The notes beneath the pieces are model-generated. The model was not told the DNA's origin and ran no database searches. It was given only the letters and a program-made list of their open reading frames with translations. Shown piece after piece: positions 28,560-36,454 of a stretch of 64,000 nt of DNA. This DNA is from Chitinophaga costaii. Lineage in GTDB: Bacteria; Bacteroidota; Bacteroidia; Chitinophagales; Chitinophagaceae. The DNA lies in the NCBI RefSeq assembly GCF_900094705.1, contig NZ_FMAR01000017.1, forward strand, positions 56,814-120,813, written 5' to 3'. The translations under genes and the position numbers were made by a program. Position 1 is the stretch's first letter, and each line of letters opens with the position of its first letter.

Positions 28560-29510
28560 ATGACTTTTGAGAAAACAGCTCGGTATTCTCCCTACCTCAC
28601 CATTGCCAGGGAGGACTGGGCCAGCAGAAGCGATGATGCCATGCTCCACGTTTTTGAAAAAGACATGGATGCCCTGCGAGGTATGAACGAACCACTCACG
28701 ATTGGCGAGATTACTGAAGTATATGTGCCCCTGTCCCGGCTCATTAATTTTTATGTAGCGGCGGCGCAGGAATTATACTCCCGTACCAGTCATTTCCTGG
28801 GCAGCAAGGTGCACAAAGTGCCCTATATTATTGGGATAGCCGGCAGTGTAGCCGTGGGCAAAAGTACCACCGCACGCGTGTTACAGCGCCTGCTCAGCGC
28901 CTGGCCCAACCATCCTAAGGTAGACCTGGTGACCACCGATGGTTTCCTTTACCCCAACCGGGTGCTGGAACAACGGCAACTGATGAACCGAAAGGGATTT
29001 CCCGAAAGTTATGATATCCGTGGCCTCATGCACTTTCTGGGAGAGGTAAAAAGCGGGCGGGAACGCGTGGCCGCACCCATGTACTCCCACCTGGAATACG
29101 ACATCCTGCCCGGGCAGTACCAGTGGGTGGAATCGCCCGATATCGTAATCGTGGAAGGCATTAATGTATTACAGGTAAAGCAACGTCCCGAAAAAGAAAA
29201 TGCCGTATTCGTATCCGACTTTTTCGACTTCTCTATTTACGTAGACGCCAAGGAACACGACCTGCGACAGTGGTATATTGAACGCTTCCAACGCCTGCGC
29301 CATACTGCTTTCCAGAACGAAGCATCTTTCTTTCACCGCTATGCCAACCTTAATGACGAGGAAACCATTCAAATGGCTATTAAGATCTGGAATACCATTA
29401 ACAAACCCAACTTAGTGGAAAATATACGCCCCACCAGGTACCGCTCCAGCCTTATACTGGAAAAAGGAAAAGATCACTTTGTACAATCTGTTCAGCTACG
29501 AAAGATCTAA
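28560..29510 (+). CDS. coaA: Type I pantothenate kinase
   Basis: 316 aa. P-loop IAGSVAVGKST at about residue 97-107, followed by the type I signature DLVTTDGFLYPN, MNRKGFPESYD and SHLEYDI. It phosphorylates pantothenate, the first and rate-limiting step of coenzyme A synthesis, and type I enzymes are feedback-inhibited by CoA. Length matches E. coli CoaA. Preceded by a GTAC-containing inverted repeat; followed 41 bp later by a PH-domain gene. Confidence 0.95.
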   Translation: MTFEKTARYSPYLTIAREDWASRSDDAMLHVFEKDMDALRGMNEPLTIGEITEVYVPLSRLINFYVAAAQELYSRTSHFLGSKVHKVPYIIGIAGSVAVGKSTTARVLQRLLSAWPNHPKVDLVTTDGFLYPNRVLEQRQLMNRKGFPESYDIRGLMHFLGEVKSGRERVAAPMYSHLEYDILPGQYQWVESPDIVIVEGINVLQVKQRPEKENAVFVSDFFDFSIYVDAKEHDLRQWYIERFQRLRHTAFQNEASFFHRYANLNDEETIQMAIKIWNTINKPNLVENIRPTRYRSSLILEKGKDHFVQSVQLRKI

Positions 29511-29551
29511 CGCCTTTTGCCTAACTTAGAAGTAGTCATTTTCTTTATTCC

Positions 29552-30043
29552 ATGCGTTATAATTTGAGTTTCGATCCCGTTGTAAAGATCCTTACCAATA
29601 TTATCATACTGCTTGCCCTGGGCTTACTGGGCCTGCAAACCTTTGCGCGGTTTGCCGGCGCTGGCGGCTGGCTTTCGTTGGGCATTTTGGTGCTGGCCAT
29701 TTTTGTGAGCTGGGGCCTGCACCCGCAGTACTACTTTGTGAGCGATCGCAGCATCATCATACAGCGACCTTTTCGTAATATCCGCATTCCGCTGCACACC
29801 GTTATCCATGTGCGGCCCATCGTGGGAGGCGAACTAGGCGTGAACTACCGCCGTTTCGGCATCGGGGGCCTCTTTGGGTACATGGGCAGCTACAAATCCA
29901 GCCGTATAGGCCGTTACCAGATGTGGGCCACTAATCGCGACTCCCTGGTAGTGATCGAAACTGAAAAATATAAATACATTGTAAGCCCAGATCTTCCCCT
30001 GCACTTCACGAACGATATTAATAGCCGCCGTTACCAACAATAA
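29552..30043 (+). CDS. PH-domain-like membrane protein
   Basis: 163 aa. Two adjacent hydrophobic helices in the first 60 residues (ILTNIIILLALGLLGL; LSLGILVLAIFVSWGL), then a beta-rich domain in the style of bacterial PH domains (YYFVSDRSIIIQRPFRNIRIPL; DSLVVIETEKYKYIVSPD). Such proteins sit in the inner membrane with the PH-like domain in the cytoplasm; function unknown. The glycine/arginine-rich loop (RRFGIGGLFGYMGSYKSS) resembles DUF304/PH-type proteins of Bacteroidota. Confidence 0.7.
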   Translation: MRYNLSFDPVVKILTNIIILLALGLLGLQTFARFAGAGGWLSLGILVLAIFVSWGLHPQYYFVSDRSIIIQRPFRNIRIPLHTVIHVRPIVGGELGVNYRRFGIGGLFGYMGSYKSSRIGRYQMWATNRDSLVVIETEKYKYIVSPDLPLHFTNDINSRRYQQ

Positions 30044-30297
30044 ACTACGTGTATACATTACCGTTATAAGCATCCCTTTCCTCCAGGCTGGATTATACTT
30101 TCAGAACATCTCCTAGCATCCATGTAGCCCCCTTCGCTTTCATCTTCGCAAGGAAGTCAAACCCAAGCAATCTAAGGGAAACACTGCGCGGCGGTGGCAA
30201 ATACCTGCATAAAATACTATAAAAAAGAGGCAATGCCAGGGGATTAATATTCTAACTAATTGAATACAAACAACTTGAAAAATATTTTTTTATTAGT
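30044..30297. other. Intergenic region before the redoxin regulatory region
   Basis: About 250 bp with no ORF or RNA gene recognised; AT-rich toward the 3' side where the palindrome begins. Confidence 0.4.
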
Positions 30298-30339
30298 CTA
30301 CTAAACCTGTAGGTTATTAGTAGAATTACCCTATCTTTG
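30298..30339 (+). promoter_or_regulatory. Palindromic operator overlapping a consensus promoter
   Basis: Imperfect palindrome at 30298-30323: CTACTAAACCT, GT, then AGGT-TA-TTAGTAG, symmetric apart from a two-base insertion. Eight bases later comes TATCTTTG (30332-30339), an exact -7 box. The palindrome therefore covers the -33 region, the place expected for a repressor or activator dimer. The regulator is not in the window. Confidence 0.65.
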
Positions 30340-30365
30340 TTTTACCGATCAAAAAGATATGTTTT

Positions 30366-30416
30366 ATGCCTTTCAGTTATCACAATTACACCTACCGCCC
30401 ATCTGTACGATGTTGA
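30366..30416 (+). CDS. Candidate 16-aa leader peptide
   Basis: ATG at 30366 encodes MPFSYHNYTYRPSVRC and stops with TGA. It starts 27 nt after the -7 box, is Tyr-rich (three) and ends in Arg-Cys. A small stem-loop plus T-tract follows 20 nt downstream (30437-30461), then the redoxin gene. This order (promoter, short ORF, hairpin with T-run, gene) is that of a translational attenuator. No homology is claimed, and a second overlapping frame (30359-30475, 38 codons) is also open. Confidence 0.4.
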   Translation: MPFSYHNYTYRPSVRC

Positions 30417-30436
30417 TCTCGAAAACGCCCTATCAT

Positions 30437-30461
30437 AGCGGATTCCCGCTCTTTTATTTTT
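30437..30461 (+). terminator. Candidate attenuator hairpin
   Basis: Five-bp stem AGCGG / CCGCT with loop ATTC, followed by CTTTTATTTTT. The T-tract also contains TATTTTTG (30455-30462), an exact -7 box, so this could instead be a second promoter 38 nt before the redoxin start. Confidence 0.4.
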
Positions 30462-30500
30462 GCAACATCACTTAGCATCACCCTCAAATCTTCCAATAAC

Positions 30501-31133
30501 ATGTCTACTCTCCATAGATACGCCGATATTCTCGATATTCAGTTTCCTGATCGCTTTGAATCACGCGGGGTACAGCGCGTTAAAATAAACCCACTCCGCA
30601 AAAATGACCGCTTTCCGGATGCCCTGTTGCGTAAAGACGCATTGGTAACACCGGCCAGCTTTTGGCCACATGATATTTCTATGCCACTGAGCCTTTTGCT
30701 GGACCGCCCACTGGTGGTGGCATTTTTTTCCGTGCATTGGAACCAGTATGGCCTGGATCTGCTGCAACACTTACAGGAATTGCATAACGATATTAAGGTA
30801 ATGGGTGGCCGCCTGTTGCTAATCGCCGCCGAAGGCGAGCAAGTACTGCGTCCACTCGTGGAAAAGTACCAGCTTACTTTCCCGATCCTGCATGACCGTA
30901 ACCATGGCATTGCCTCACTGGCAGGGATATACGAAAAAACAGATCCTATATGGGACCGCGTGTCCGGCATCAATGCAGACGTACCCATTCCGGCCACCTA
31001 CGTGATCTCTCCAGCCCAGCAAATCAGCTTTGCCGCAGTAGATCCTTACTTCCAGCAAAAGCCCGATACCCGCGACCTGCTGAGCGCGGTGTACACCGCC
31101 CGCGAACAGGTACAACGCGTGCGGGTAGCCTAA
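30501..31133 (+). CDS. Redoxin/AhpC-TSA-fold protein lacking catalytic cysteines
   Basis: 210 aa. The fold is that of the peroxiredoxin-like AhpC/TSA group: RPLVVAFFSVHW strand, LQELHNDIKVMGGRLLLIAAE, then FPILHDRNHGIASLAGIY and a PIPATYVI segment with the conserved cis-Pro. At the position where active relatives have W-C-P-Y-C, this protein reads W80-N-Q-Y-G84, and there is no cysteine anywhere in the chain. It is therefore unlikely to be a thiol peroxidase and may be a sensor, chaperone or decoy. It is preceded by a palindromic operator and an attenuator-like leader, and followed by a terminator, so it is a tightly regulated single gene. Confidence 0.8.
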   Translation: MSTLHRYADILDIQFPDRFESRGVQRVKINPLRKNDRFPDALLRKDALVTPASFWPHDISMPLSLLLDRPLVVAFFSVHWNQYGLDLLQHLQELHNDIKVMGGRLLLIAAEGEQVLRPLVEKYQLTFPILHDRNHGIASLAGIYEKTDPIWDRVSGINADVPIPATYVISPAQQISFAAVDPYFQQKPDTRDLLSAVYTAREQVQRVRVA

Positions 31134-31164
31134 GCACAGGAATCCCCTCTTTTGCATATAACGC

Positions 31165-31201
31165 CCGCCTTACGGACCACAAGCCGTAAGGCGGTTTGCT
31201 T
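31165..31201 (+). terminator. Hairpin terminator of the redoxin gene
   Basis: Eleven-bp stem CCGCCTTACGG / CCGTAAGGCGG, 32 bp after the stop, followed by a short T-rich stretch TTTGCTTT. Confidence 0.7.
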
Positions 31202-31229
31202 TAGGGAAAAGCCCCTGCCACTTTTGGCT

Positions 31230-31237
31230 TACCTTTG
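31230..31237 (+). promoter_or_regulatory. -7 box of the C25-like peptidase gene
   Basis: TACCTTTG, exact TAnnTTTG, 20 nt before ATG 31258. Confidence 0.55.
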
Positions 31238-31257
31238 CAGGAAACCCGGAAAAGGTT

Positions 31258-32784
31258 ATGGCAACCATTAAGCTTATTCTTACCAATAAATCTGCCCTGG
31301 TTAAAAAGTATGGCCAGCAATACAAGGCCATCCTGGCCGATCTGCAAGCCATTCGCGTTGCAGATAAGCACAAAGGCATTGCCACCTCCATAATATTCCT
31401 GGACGACGCTTCCCAACTAAAAGCCTTCAAGGCCAAAGCCGTAAAAAACGCGGACAACCTGCAGCAGAACAAAAACGCGGTGGACGCGCTTTACAAGCAT
31501 TTTAACCCAGCCTATATCCTGCTGGCCGGCGCGCAGGATATTATTCCTTTTCAACTATTGCAAAACCAACTGTTTGGGGAAGCGGATGAAGATCGTACCA
31601 TTCCTAGCGACCTGCCCTACGCTTGCGATGTGGCTTTCGATACCAACGTCACAAAATTTGTGGCTCCTACCCGGGTGGTAGGCCGGCTACCGGATATACC
31701 CGGAAAGGCCGATGCCGCTTATTTTCACACGATAGCCCAACAGGCAGTTGCCGCCAAACCCGCCACAGCAGCCTCTTATAAGAACTATTTTGCCGTGAGC
31801 GTGCAGGAATGGCAAAAGAGTACCCGACAAAGCGTAACACATATTTTTGGCAATAGTACCCACCTGCTTATCAGCCCTTCCGCTGGTCCGGCATATACCG
31901 GTAAGCAACTCAGGGCCAAATCGCATTTTTATAATTGCCATGGTGCTCCGCTAGACCCCAACTATTACGGGCAGCAGGGGGCCAATTATCCTACTTCCCT
32001 CGAAGCGACCACCCTGCATAAGAAGCTCAGCGCCGGCACCATCGTGGCGGCAGAATGCTGCTATGGCGCACAGCTTTATAATCCTACCCTGCTGGAACCC
32101 TCCGCCCTGAGCGTGGCCAGTACTTACCTGGTAAATAAAGCTATTGCCTTCATGGGCAGTACTACCATTGCCTACGGGCCGGCAGATGGACAGGGACTGG
32201 CAGACCTGCTCACACAGTACTTTATGATGAATGTACTGAAGGGCGGCGCTTCTACTGGCCGTGCGCTACTGGAAGCCAGGCAGCGTTTCCTCACAGAAAT
32301 GGGCCCCACGCTGGACCCCTATGAGCTGAAAACACTGGCCCAGTTTTACCTGCTCGGCGATCCTTCTGTAGTACCAGTTAAAGATGCAGCCACGGCACCG
32401 GACAAAACCCGCTCCAAAGGCATGGTGAATAGCGTTCAAAACCGTCGCGATAATATGGTCGCCAAGGGCCGGCTCCTGAATGGGTTCATTGTACCACCCC
32501 AAAAAACCAGGGCTACTCCGCTGAAATCCAACGTGGCGGAGGGATTAAATAGTTTACTGAAAGAACATAAATACAATAAAAAAGCAACGGACAAACAAAC
32601 CTACATCAACAAAACCAGCATAGCCAGCAATCAACCCGGCCTGGGTGCCTACAAGACCACCATACGCTTTCACGTATATGCCACGTCCAAAACAAAAAAT
32701 GGCCCCATCAAAGACTCCAGGGTACTGGTAGTGAAAGAAAAAGACAACGAGATACTTGGCTTCCGCGAATATGTGCGCCGCTAA
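31258..32784 (+). CDS. C25-like (gingipain/caspase-fold) cysteine peptidase, no signal peptide
   Basis: 508 aa. The middle resembles C25 peptidases: LLAGAQDIIPF (about 89-98), a SDLPYACD strand, the VGRLPDIPG motif (141-149), then His228 in FYNCHGAP and a Cys pair 267-268 in AAECCYGA. His and Cys about 40 residues apart, each after a hydrophobic strand, is the clan CD dyad; Cys268 fits the C-x-G form best. Unlike gingipains there is no signal peptide and no C-terminal T9SS sorting domain; instead a basic, Lys-rich linker (about 380-465) and a small C-terminal beta segment follow. It should act in the cytoplasm. It is 14 bp from a 91-aa gene. Confidence 0.75.
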   Translation: MATIKLILTNKSALVKKYGQQYKAILADLQAIRVADKHKGIATSIIFLDDASQLKAFKAKAVKNADNLQQNKNAVDALYKHFNPAYILLAGAQDIIPFQLLQNQLFGEADEDRTIPSDLPYACDVAFDTNVTKFVAPTRVVGRLPDIPGKADAAYFHTIAQQAVAAKPATAASYKNYFAVSVQEWQKSTRQSVTHIFGNSTHLLISPSAGPAYTGKQLRAKSHFYNCHGAPLDPNYYGQQGANYPTSLEATTLHKKLSAGTIVAAECCYGAQLYNPTLLEPSALSVASTYLVNKAIAFMGSTTIAYGPADGQGLADLLTQYFMMNVLKGGASTGRALLEARQRFLTEMGPTLDPYELKTLAQFYLLGDPSVVPVKDAATAPDKTRSKGMVNSVQNRRDNMVAKGRLLNGFIVPPQKTRATPLKSNVAEGLNSLLKEHKYNKKATDKQTYINKTSIASNQPGLGAYKTTIRFHVYATSKTKNGPIKDSRVLVVKEKDNEILGFREYVRR

Positions 32785-32798
32785 TTTTCAAATAAAAA

Positions 32799-33074
32799 AT
32801 GATGTCAGACCAGCAAACAGATAATAACGGAAACGGCTATACGCTAATTACCATACGGGGTAAACTGGAACCGCGCGTGTTTGGCCGCACCACAAAAAGC
32901 GAGCATTGGGGCGTGTATATTGTAACGCCCGCCGCCGCCTACCTGATCCGCCCCTTGAACAGCAATCCCTTCATGCATAATCCCCTGGAACCCTTATGTG
33001 GCAAGACCATTGAGGCAGAGGGACATATCCATGACTATATATTTTTTGCCAAGCGTTGGAAGGTAGTGGAATAA
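32799..33074 (+). CDS. Small protein of unknown function downstream of the C25-like peptidase
   Basis: 91 aa, soluble, one compact beta-rich domain (YTLITIRGKLEPRVFGRTTK; WGVYIVTPAAAYLIRP; GKTIEAEGHIHDYIFFAKRW). No family recognised. The short gap (14 bp) to the peptidase gene and lack of its own promoter suggest a shared transcript, so it may be an inhibitor, substrate or partner of the peptidase; this is inference from position only. Confidence 0.7.
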   Translation: MMSDQQTDNNGNGYTLITIRGKLEPRVFGRTTKSEHWGVYIVTPAAAYLIRPLNSNPFMHNPLEPLCGKTIEAEGHIHDYIFFAKRWKVVE

Positions 33075-33086
33075 GATATTAGCGGT

Positions 33087-34109
33087 TTAGTGCAGCGGAT
33101 GTATTAACAGCGCGCCGGTGCCTGGCCGGTCGGCATAAATAATCTTACCATTTTCCATCCTTATGCCGGTGGCGATATCTTCCGCCAGGAGCAAGGGGCC
33201 ATCCATATCGGTGTAATCAAGATAGGGCAGCAAATGGGCCACCGCAGAGGTACCTACCGTACTTTCGTTCATGCTGCCGGTCATTACCTTCATGCCTAGT
33301 TGCCTGGCTTCAAAGATCATACGCCGGGCAGGTGTAATACCACCGCATTTGGTGAGTTTGATATTGATGCCGTGAAAGAAGCCGGCACACCTGGCCACAT
33401 CGCTTTCGGCAATACAACTTTCATCGGCCACCAGCGGCAAGGCACTTTTTTCGTACACCTCCCGCATGCCCTCCCATTGATCCGCGGGCATGGGCTGCTC
33501 AATAAACTCCACTCCCAGCCTGGCCAGTGCATCGGCATTCCGCAACGTTTCCTCCACGGTCCAGGCACAGTTGGCATCCACGCGAAAAACGGCATCTGTA
33601 TGCTGCCGCAGCGTTTTTATGATCCCAATATCGTGGGGGGTGCCTAGTTTAATTTTGTAAATGGGCCAGGGTACTTCCTTAAGTTTGGCCACCATGTTTT
33701 CCAGGCTATCTATGCCAATGGTAAAGTCTGTCATAGGATTCCGGGAAATGTTCAGCCCCCAGCATTCGTATAGTTTTTTGCCCTGCATTTTAGCGTATAG
33801 ATCGTGTGCGGCCATGTCCAGGGCGCAGAGGGCAAAGGGGTTGTGCTGCAACCGCGGGTACATGGTTTGCCAAAACGCTTCGGGCGTGTCCAGGGTGTAG
33901 TTTTCAATGAGGGGGCGATGGGCTTGGATGGCCTCCATCAGCATGGGTACGGTCATGTGGTAGTAAGCGTTGTCGGCGGTTTCTCCTAGCCCGTAGTGGC
34001 CGTCCTGGCCAAGCTGGGCCACCAGCAGCGGCTGCACGTCTTTGGATTTACGGGAAATAGTGAACGTATGTTTAAACTTTAAGGCGAATGGATAGAGTTG
34101 CAACTGCAT
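33087..34109 (-). CDS. Dipeptide epimerase (enolase superfamily)
   Basis: 340 aa. N-terminal capping domain then a TIM barrel with the muconate-lactonising-type residues: YKIKLG (KxK, first catalytic lysine), metal ligands in FRVDANCAW, IEQP and VADES, and the opposite lysine in NIKLTKCGG. This pattern fits L-Ala-D/L-Glu epimerases and broader dipeptide epimerases, used in recycling murein peptides or dietary dipeptides. The C-terminal GSMNESTVGTSAVAHL is typical. It converges on the 91-aa gene with a 12-bp gap. Confidence 0.9.
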   Translation of the reverse strand: MQLQLYPFALKFKHTFTISRKSKDVQPLLVAQLGQDGHYGLGETADNAYYHMTVPMLMEAIQAHRPLIENYTLDTPEAFWQTMYPRLQHNPFALCALDMAAHDLYAKMQGKKLYECWGLNISRNPMTDFTIGIDSLENMVAKLKEVPWPIYKIKLGTPHDIGIIKTLRQHTDAVFRVDANCAWTVEETLRNADALARLGVEFIEQPMPADQWEGMREVYEKSALPLVADESCIAESDVARCAGFFHGINIKLTKCGGITPARRMIFEARQLGMKVMTGSMNESTVGTSAVAHLLPYLDYTDMDGPLLLAEDIATGIRMENGKIIYADRPGTGALLIHPLH

Positions 34110-34157
34110 AATATCAAAATTACGTTTTTACCACAGCGGCGCCACTACTGGAAATAA

Positions 34158-34185
34158 AAATGCCCCGGAACCAGTCCGGGGCATT
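34158..34185 (-). terminator. Terminator downstream of dnaK
   Basis: Eleven-bp stem AATGCCCCGGA / TCCGGGGCATT (loop ACCAG... five bases) with an A-run on the plus strand, giving a T-run on the minus transcript. Lies 32 bp after the dnaK stop. Confidence 0.8.
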
Positions 34186-34216
34186 TACCTGTTAACTTAA
34201 TTCATCGTGTGATGAA

Positions 34217-36124
34217 CTATTTTACTTCTTCAAACTCTGCGTCGGTTACGCCTTCGCCGGCTGCGCTGGCGCCTTCAGTACCACCGCCGGGCTGTGCACC
34301 GGGTTCCCCCTGTGGCGCGCCTTGAGATGCTTTGTACAACTCTTCGCTGGCGGCGGTCCAGGCAGTGTTCATTTCGTTCACTGCTACATCGATCTGGGCG
34401 ATGTCCTGGCTGGCGTGTGCGGCCTTCAACTTGGTAAGGGCTGCATCGATCGGGGCTTTTTTATCGGCTGGGATCTTGTCGCCATATTCCTTCAGTTGTT
34501 TTTCGGTTTGGAATATCAGGCTATCGGCCTGGTTCACCTTTTCAATTTTATCTTTGGCTTCTTTATCCGTGGCTTCGTTGGCCTTGGCTTCTGCCTTCAT
34601 TTTTTCCACTTCTTCCTTGCTCAATCCGGAACCAGCTTCGATGCGGATGTTCTGCGTTTTACCAGTACCCTGGTCTTTGGCAGTAACATGCAGGATACCG
34701 TTAGCATCGATATCGAAAATCACTTCGATCTTAGGAATGCCACGGGGAGCAGGCGGAATATCAGAAAGGATAAAACGGCCCAGGGTGCGGTTCTGGCTGG
34801 CTAAAGGACGTTCGCCCTGCAGCACATGAATTTCTACGCTGGGTTGGCTATCTGCCGCGGTAGAGAACGTTTCGGATTTTTTGGTAGGGATGGTCGTGTT
34901 AGACTCAATCAGTTTGGTGAACACGCCGCCCATGGTTTCTATACCCAATGAAAGTGGGGTAACGTCGAGCAGCAATACGTCTTTCACATCACCAGAGAGT
35001 ACACCACCCTGAATGGCAGCGCCAATGGCCACTACTTCATCCGGGTTTACACCCTTGCTCGGCCGTTTGCCGAAGAATTTTTCTACTACTTCCTGGATTT
35101 TCGGAATACGGGTAGAACCACCTACCAGTATCACTTCGTCTATATCGGAAGTAGCCAAACCTGCGTCTTTCAGTGCTTTGCGGCAAGGTTCCAGTGTTCT
35201 TTCCACCAGGCTGTCGCTCAATTGTTCAAATTTAGCGCGGGTGAGTTTTTTCACCAGGTGTTTGGGAACGCCATCCACTGCGGTGATATAAGGAAGATTA
35301 ATTTCAGTTTCCTGAGAAGAAGACAATTCTATCTTGGCTTTTTCTGCCGCCTCTTTCAAGCGCTGCCATGACATGGGATCTTTATGCAGGTCTACCGCTT
35401 CTTCTTTTTTGAATTCGTCGGCCAGCCAGTCCATGATCACTTTATCGAAGTCGTCACCACCCAGATGGGTATCACCATTGGTTGATTTTACTTCAAATAC
35501 ACCATCACCCAGTTCCAGGATAGAAACGTCGAAGGTACCGCCACCAAGGTCAAACACGGCGATTTTGCTATCAGCATGTTTTTTATCCATACCGTACGCC
35601 AGTGCAGCGGCGGTAGGTTCGTTGATAATACGACGAACATTCAGTCCTGCAATTTCGCCAGCCTCTTTGGTAGCCTGACGTTGTGCATCATTAAAGTAAG
35701 CTGGAACGGTAATTACCGCTTCATTTACTTCTTGTCCGAGGTAGTCTTCTGCGGTTTTCTTCATTTTCTGGAGAATCATCGCGGAAATTTCCTGCGGCGT
35801 ATACAAGCGCCCGTCAATGTCGATACGGGTAGTATTATTTTCTCCTCTTGCTACTTTGTAGCTCCAATGTCCAATTTCATTGCCTACTTCTTCGAAGTTG
35901 CGGCCCATGAAACGTTTTACGGACATAATGGTGTTTACGGGATTCGTGATAGCCTGGCGTTTTGCCGGGTCACCTACTTTTCTTTCGCCGTTTTTCAAAA
36001 ATGCTACAACGGAAGGCGTAGTCCTTCTGCCTTCATCGTTTGCGATCACTACCGGCTCGTTACCTTCCATAACGGCCACACATGAGTTGGTAGTGCCTAA
36101 GTCAATGCCTATTATTTTTCCCAT
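34217..36124 (-). CDS. dnaK: Chaperone DnaK (Hsp70)
   Basis: 635 aa. Starts with the invariant IGIDLGTTNSCVAVMEG. Nucleotide-binding motifs FDLGGGTFDVSILE and VGGSTRIPKIQEVV are intact, and the substrate-binding domain begins at DVTPLSLGIETMGGVFT. The disordered tail is Gly/Ala-rich and ends in EFEEVK, the usual DnaK ending recognised by co-chaperones. It folds and refolds proteins with ATP. Neither dnaJ nor grpE is next to it, as is common in Bacteroidota. Confidence 0.97.
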   Translation of the reverse strand: MGKIIGIDLGTTNSCVAVMEGNEPVVIANDEGRRTTPSVVAFLKNGERKVGDPAKRQAITNPVNTIMSVKRFMGRNFEEVGNEIGHWSYKVARGENNTTRIDIDGRLYTPQEISAMILQKMKKTAEDYLGQEVNEAVITVPAYFNDAQRQATKEAGEIAGLNVRRIINEPTAAALAYGMDKKHADSKIAVFDLGGGTFDVSILELGDGVFEVKSTNGDTHLGGDDFDKVIMDWLADEFKKEEAVDLHKDPMSWQRLKEAAEKAKIELSSSQETEINLPYITAVDGVPKHLVKKLTRAKFEQLSDSLVERTLEPCRKALKDAGLATSDIDEVILVGGSTRIPKIQEVVEKFFGKRPSKGVNPDEVVAIGAAIQGGVLSGDVKDVLLLDVTPLSLGIETMGGVFTKLIESNTTIPTKKSETFSTAADSQPSVEIHVLQGERPLASQNRTLGRFILSDIPPAPRGIPKIEVIFDIDANGILHVTAKDQGTGKTQNIRIEAGSGLSKEEVEKMKAEAKANEATDKEAKDKIEKVNQADSLIFQTEKQLKEYGDKIPADKKAPIDAALTKLKAAHASQDIAQIDVAVNEMNTAWTAASEELYKASQGAPQGEPGAQPGGGTEGASAAGEGVTDAEFEEVK

Positions 36125-36454
36125 AGTGATTATATTCTTTGCGTTGTAAGTCTTTGTGTTAGTGTTAGATTCAGGGTGAGTTTGTCAATGATTATGCCAA
36201 GCAAAATATTTATGCAATTATGTCAGTTGCGTTGTAAAACAGCCTATATTTGACGTAGAATTTTCCATTGTAAGTGACATAGCTGGCAGCGCTATATTGA
36301 CTGTACGTCTGAAATACGAAATTTATCCTGCGGGTTTGTCATTACTAAGCGTTAATTACATAGTGGAATTGTATCAGTAAGACCCTTTTCCCCAGTCCTT
36401 ATCTATCCATACCTCGTATTTTTTATTTACATCACCCTTTAAATTTGTTTCCTT
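36125..36454. other. Divergent regulatory region between dnaK and ompA-family gene
   Basis: 330 bp without a gene. Plus strand: exact -7 boxes TATATTTG at 36245-36252 (with TTG at 36226-36228 as possible -33) and TAAATTTG at 36440-36447. No CIRCE-type heat-shock inverted repeat is seen upstream of dnaK. Confidence 0.5.
36440..36447 (+). promoter_or_regulatory. -7 box close to the OmpA-family start
   Basis: TAAATTTG, exact TAnnTTTG, ending seven bases before ATG 36455. Predicts a very short or absent 5' leader unless the distal box at 36245 is used. Confidence 0.5.

Noticed and set aside
30359..30475. 38-codon frame overlapping the leader peptide
   Set aside because: Open, but the shorter ORF at 30366 fits the attenuator layout better; neither has homology, so the longer one is not listed as a gene.
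36125..36454. Heat-shock operator (CIRCE) upstream of dnaK
   Set aside because: No TTAGCACTC-type inverted repeat found on either strand.
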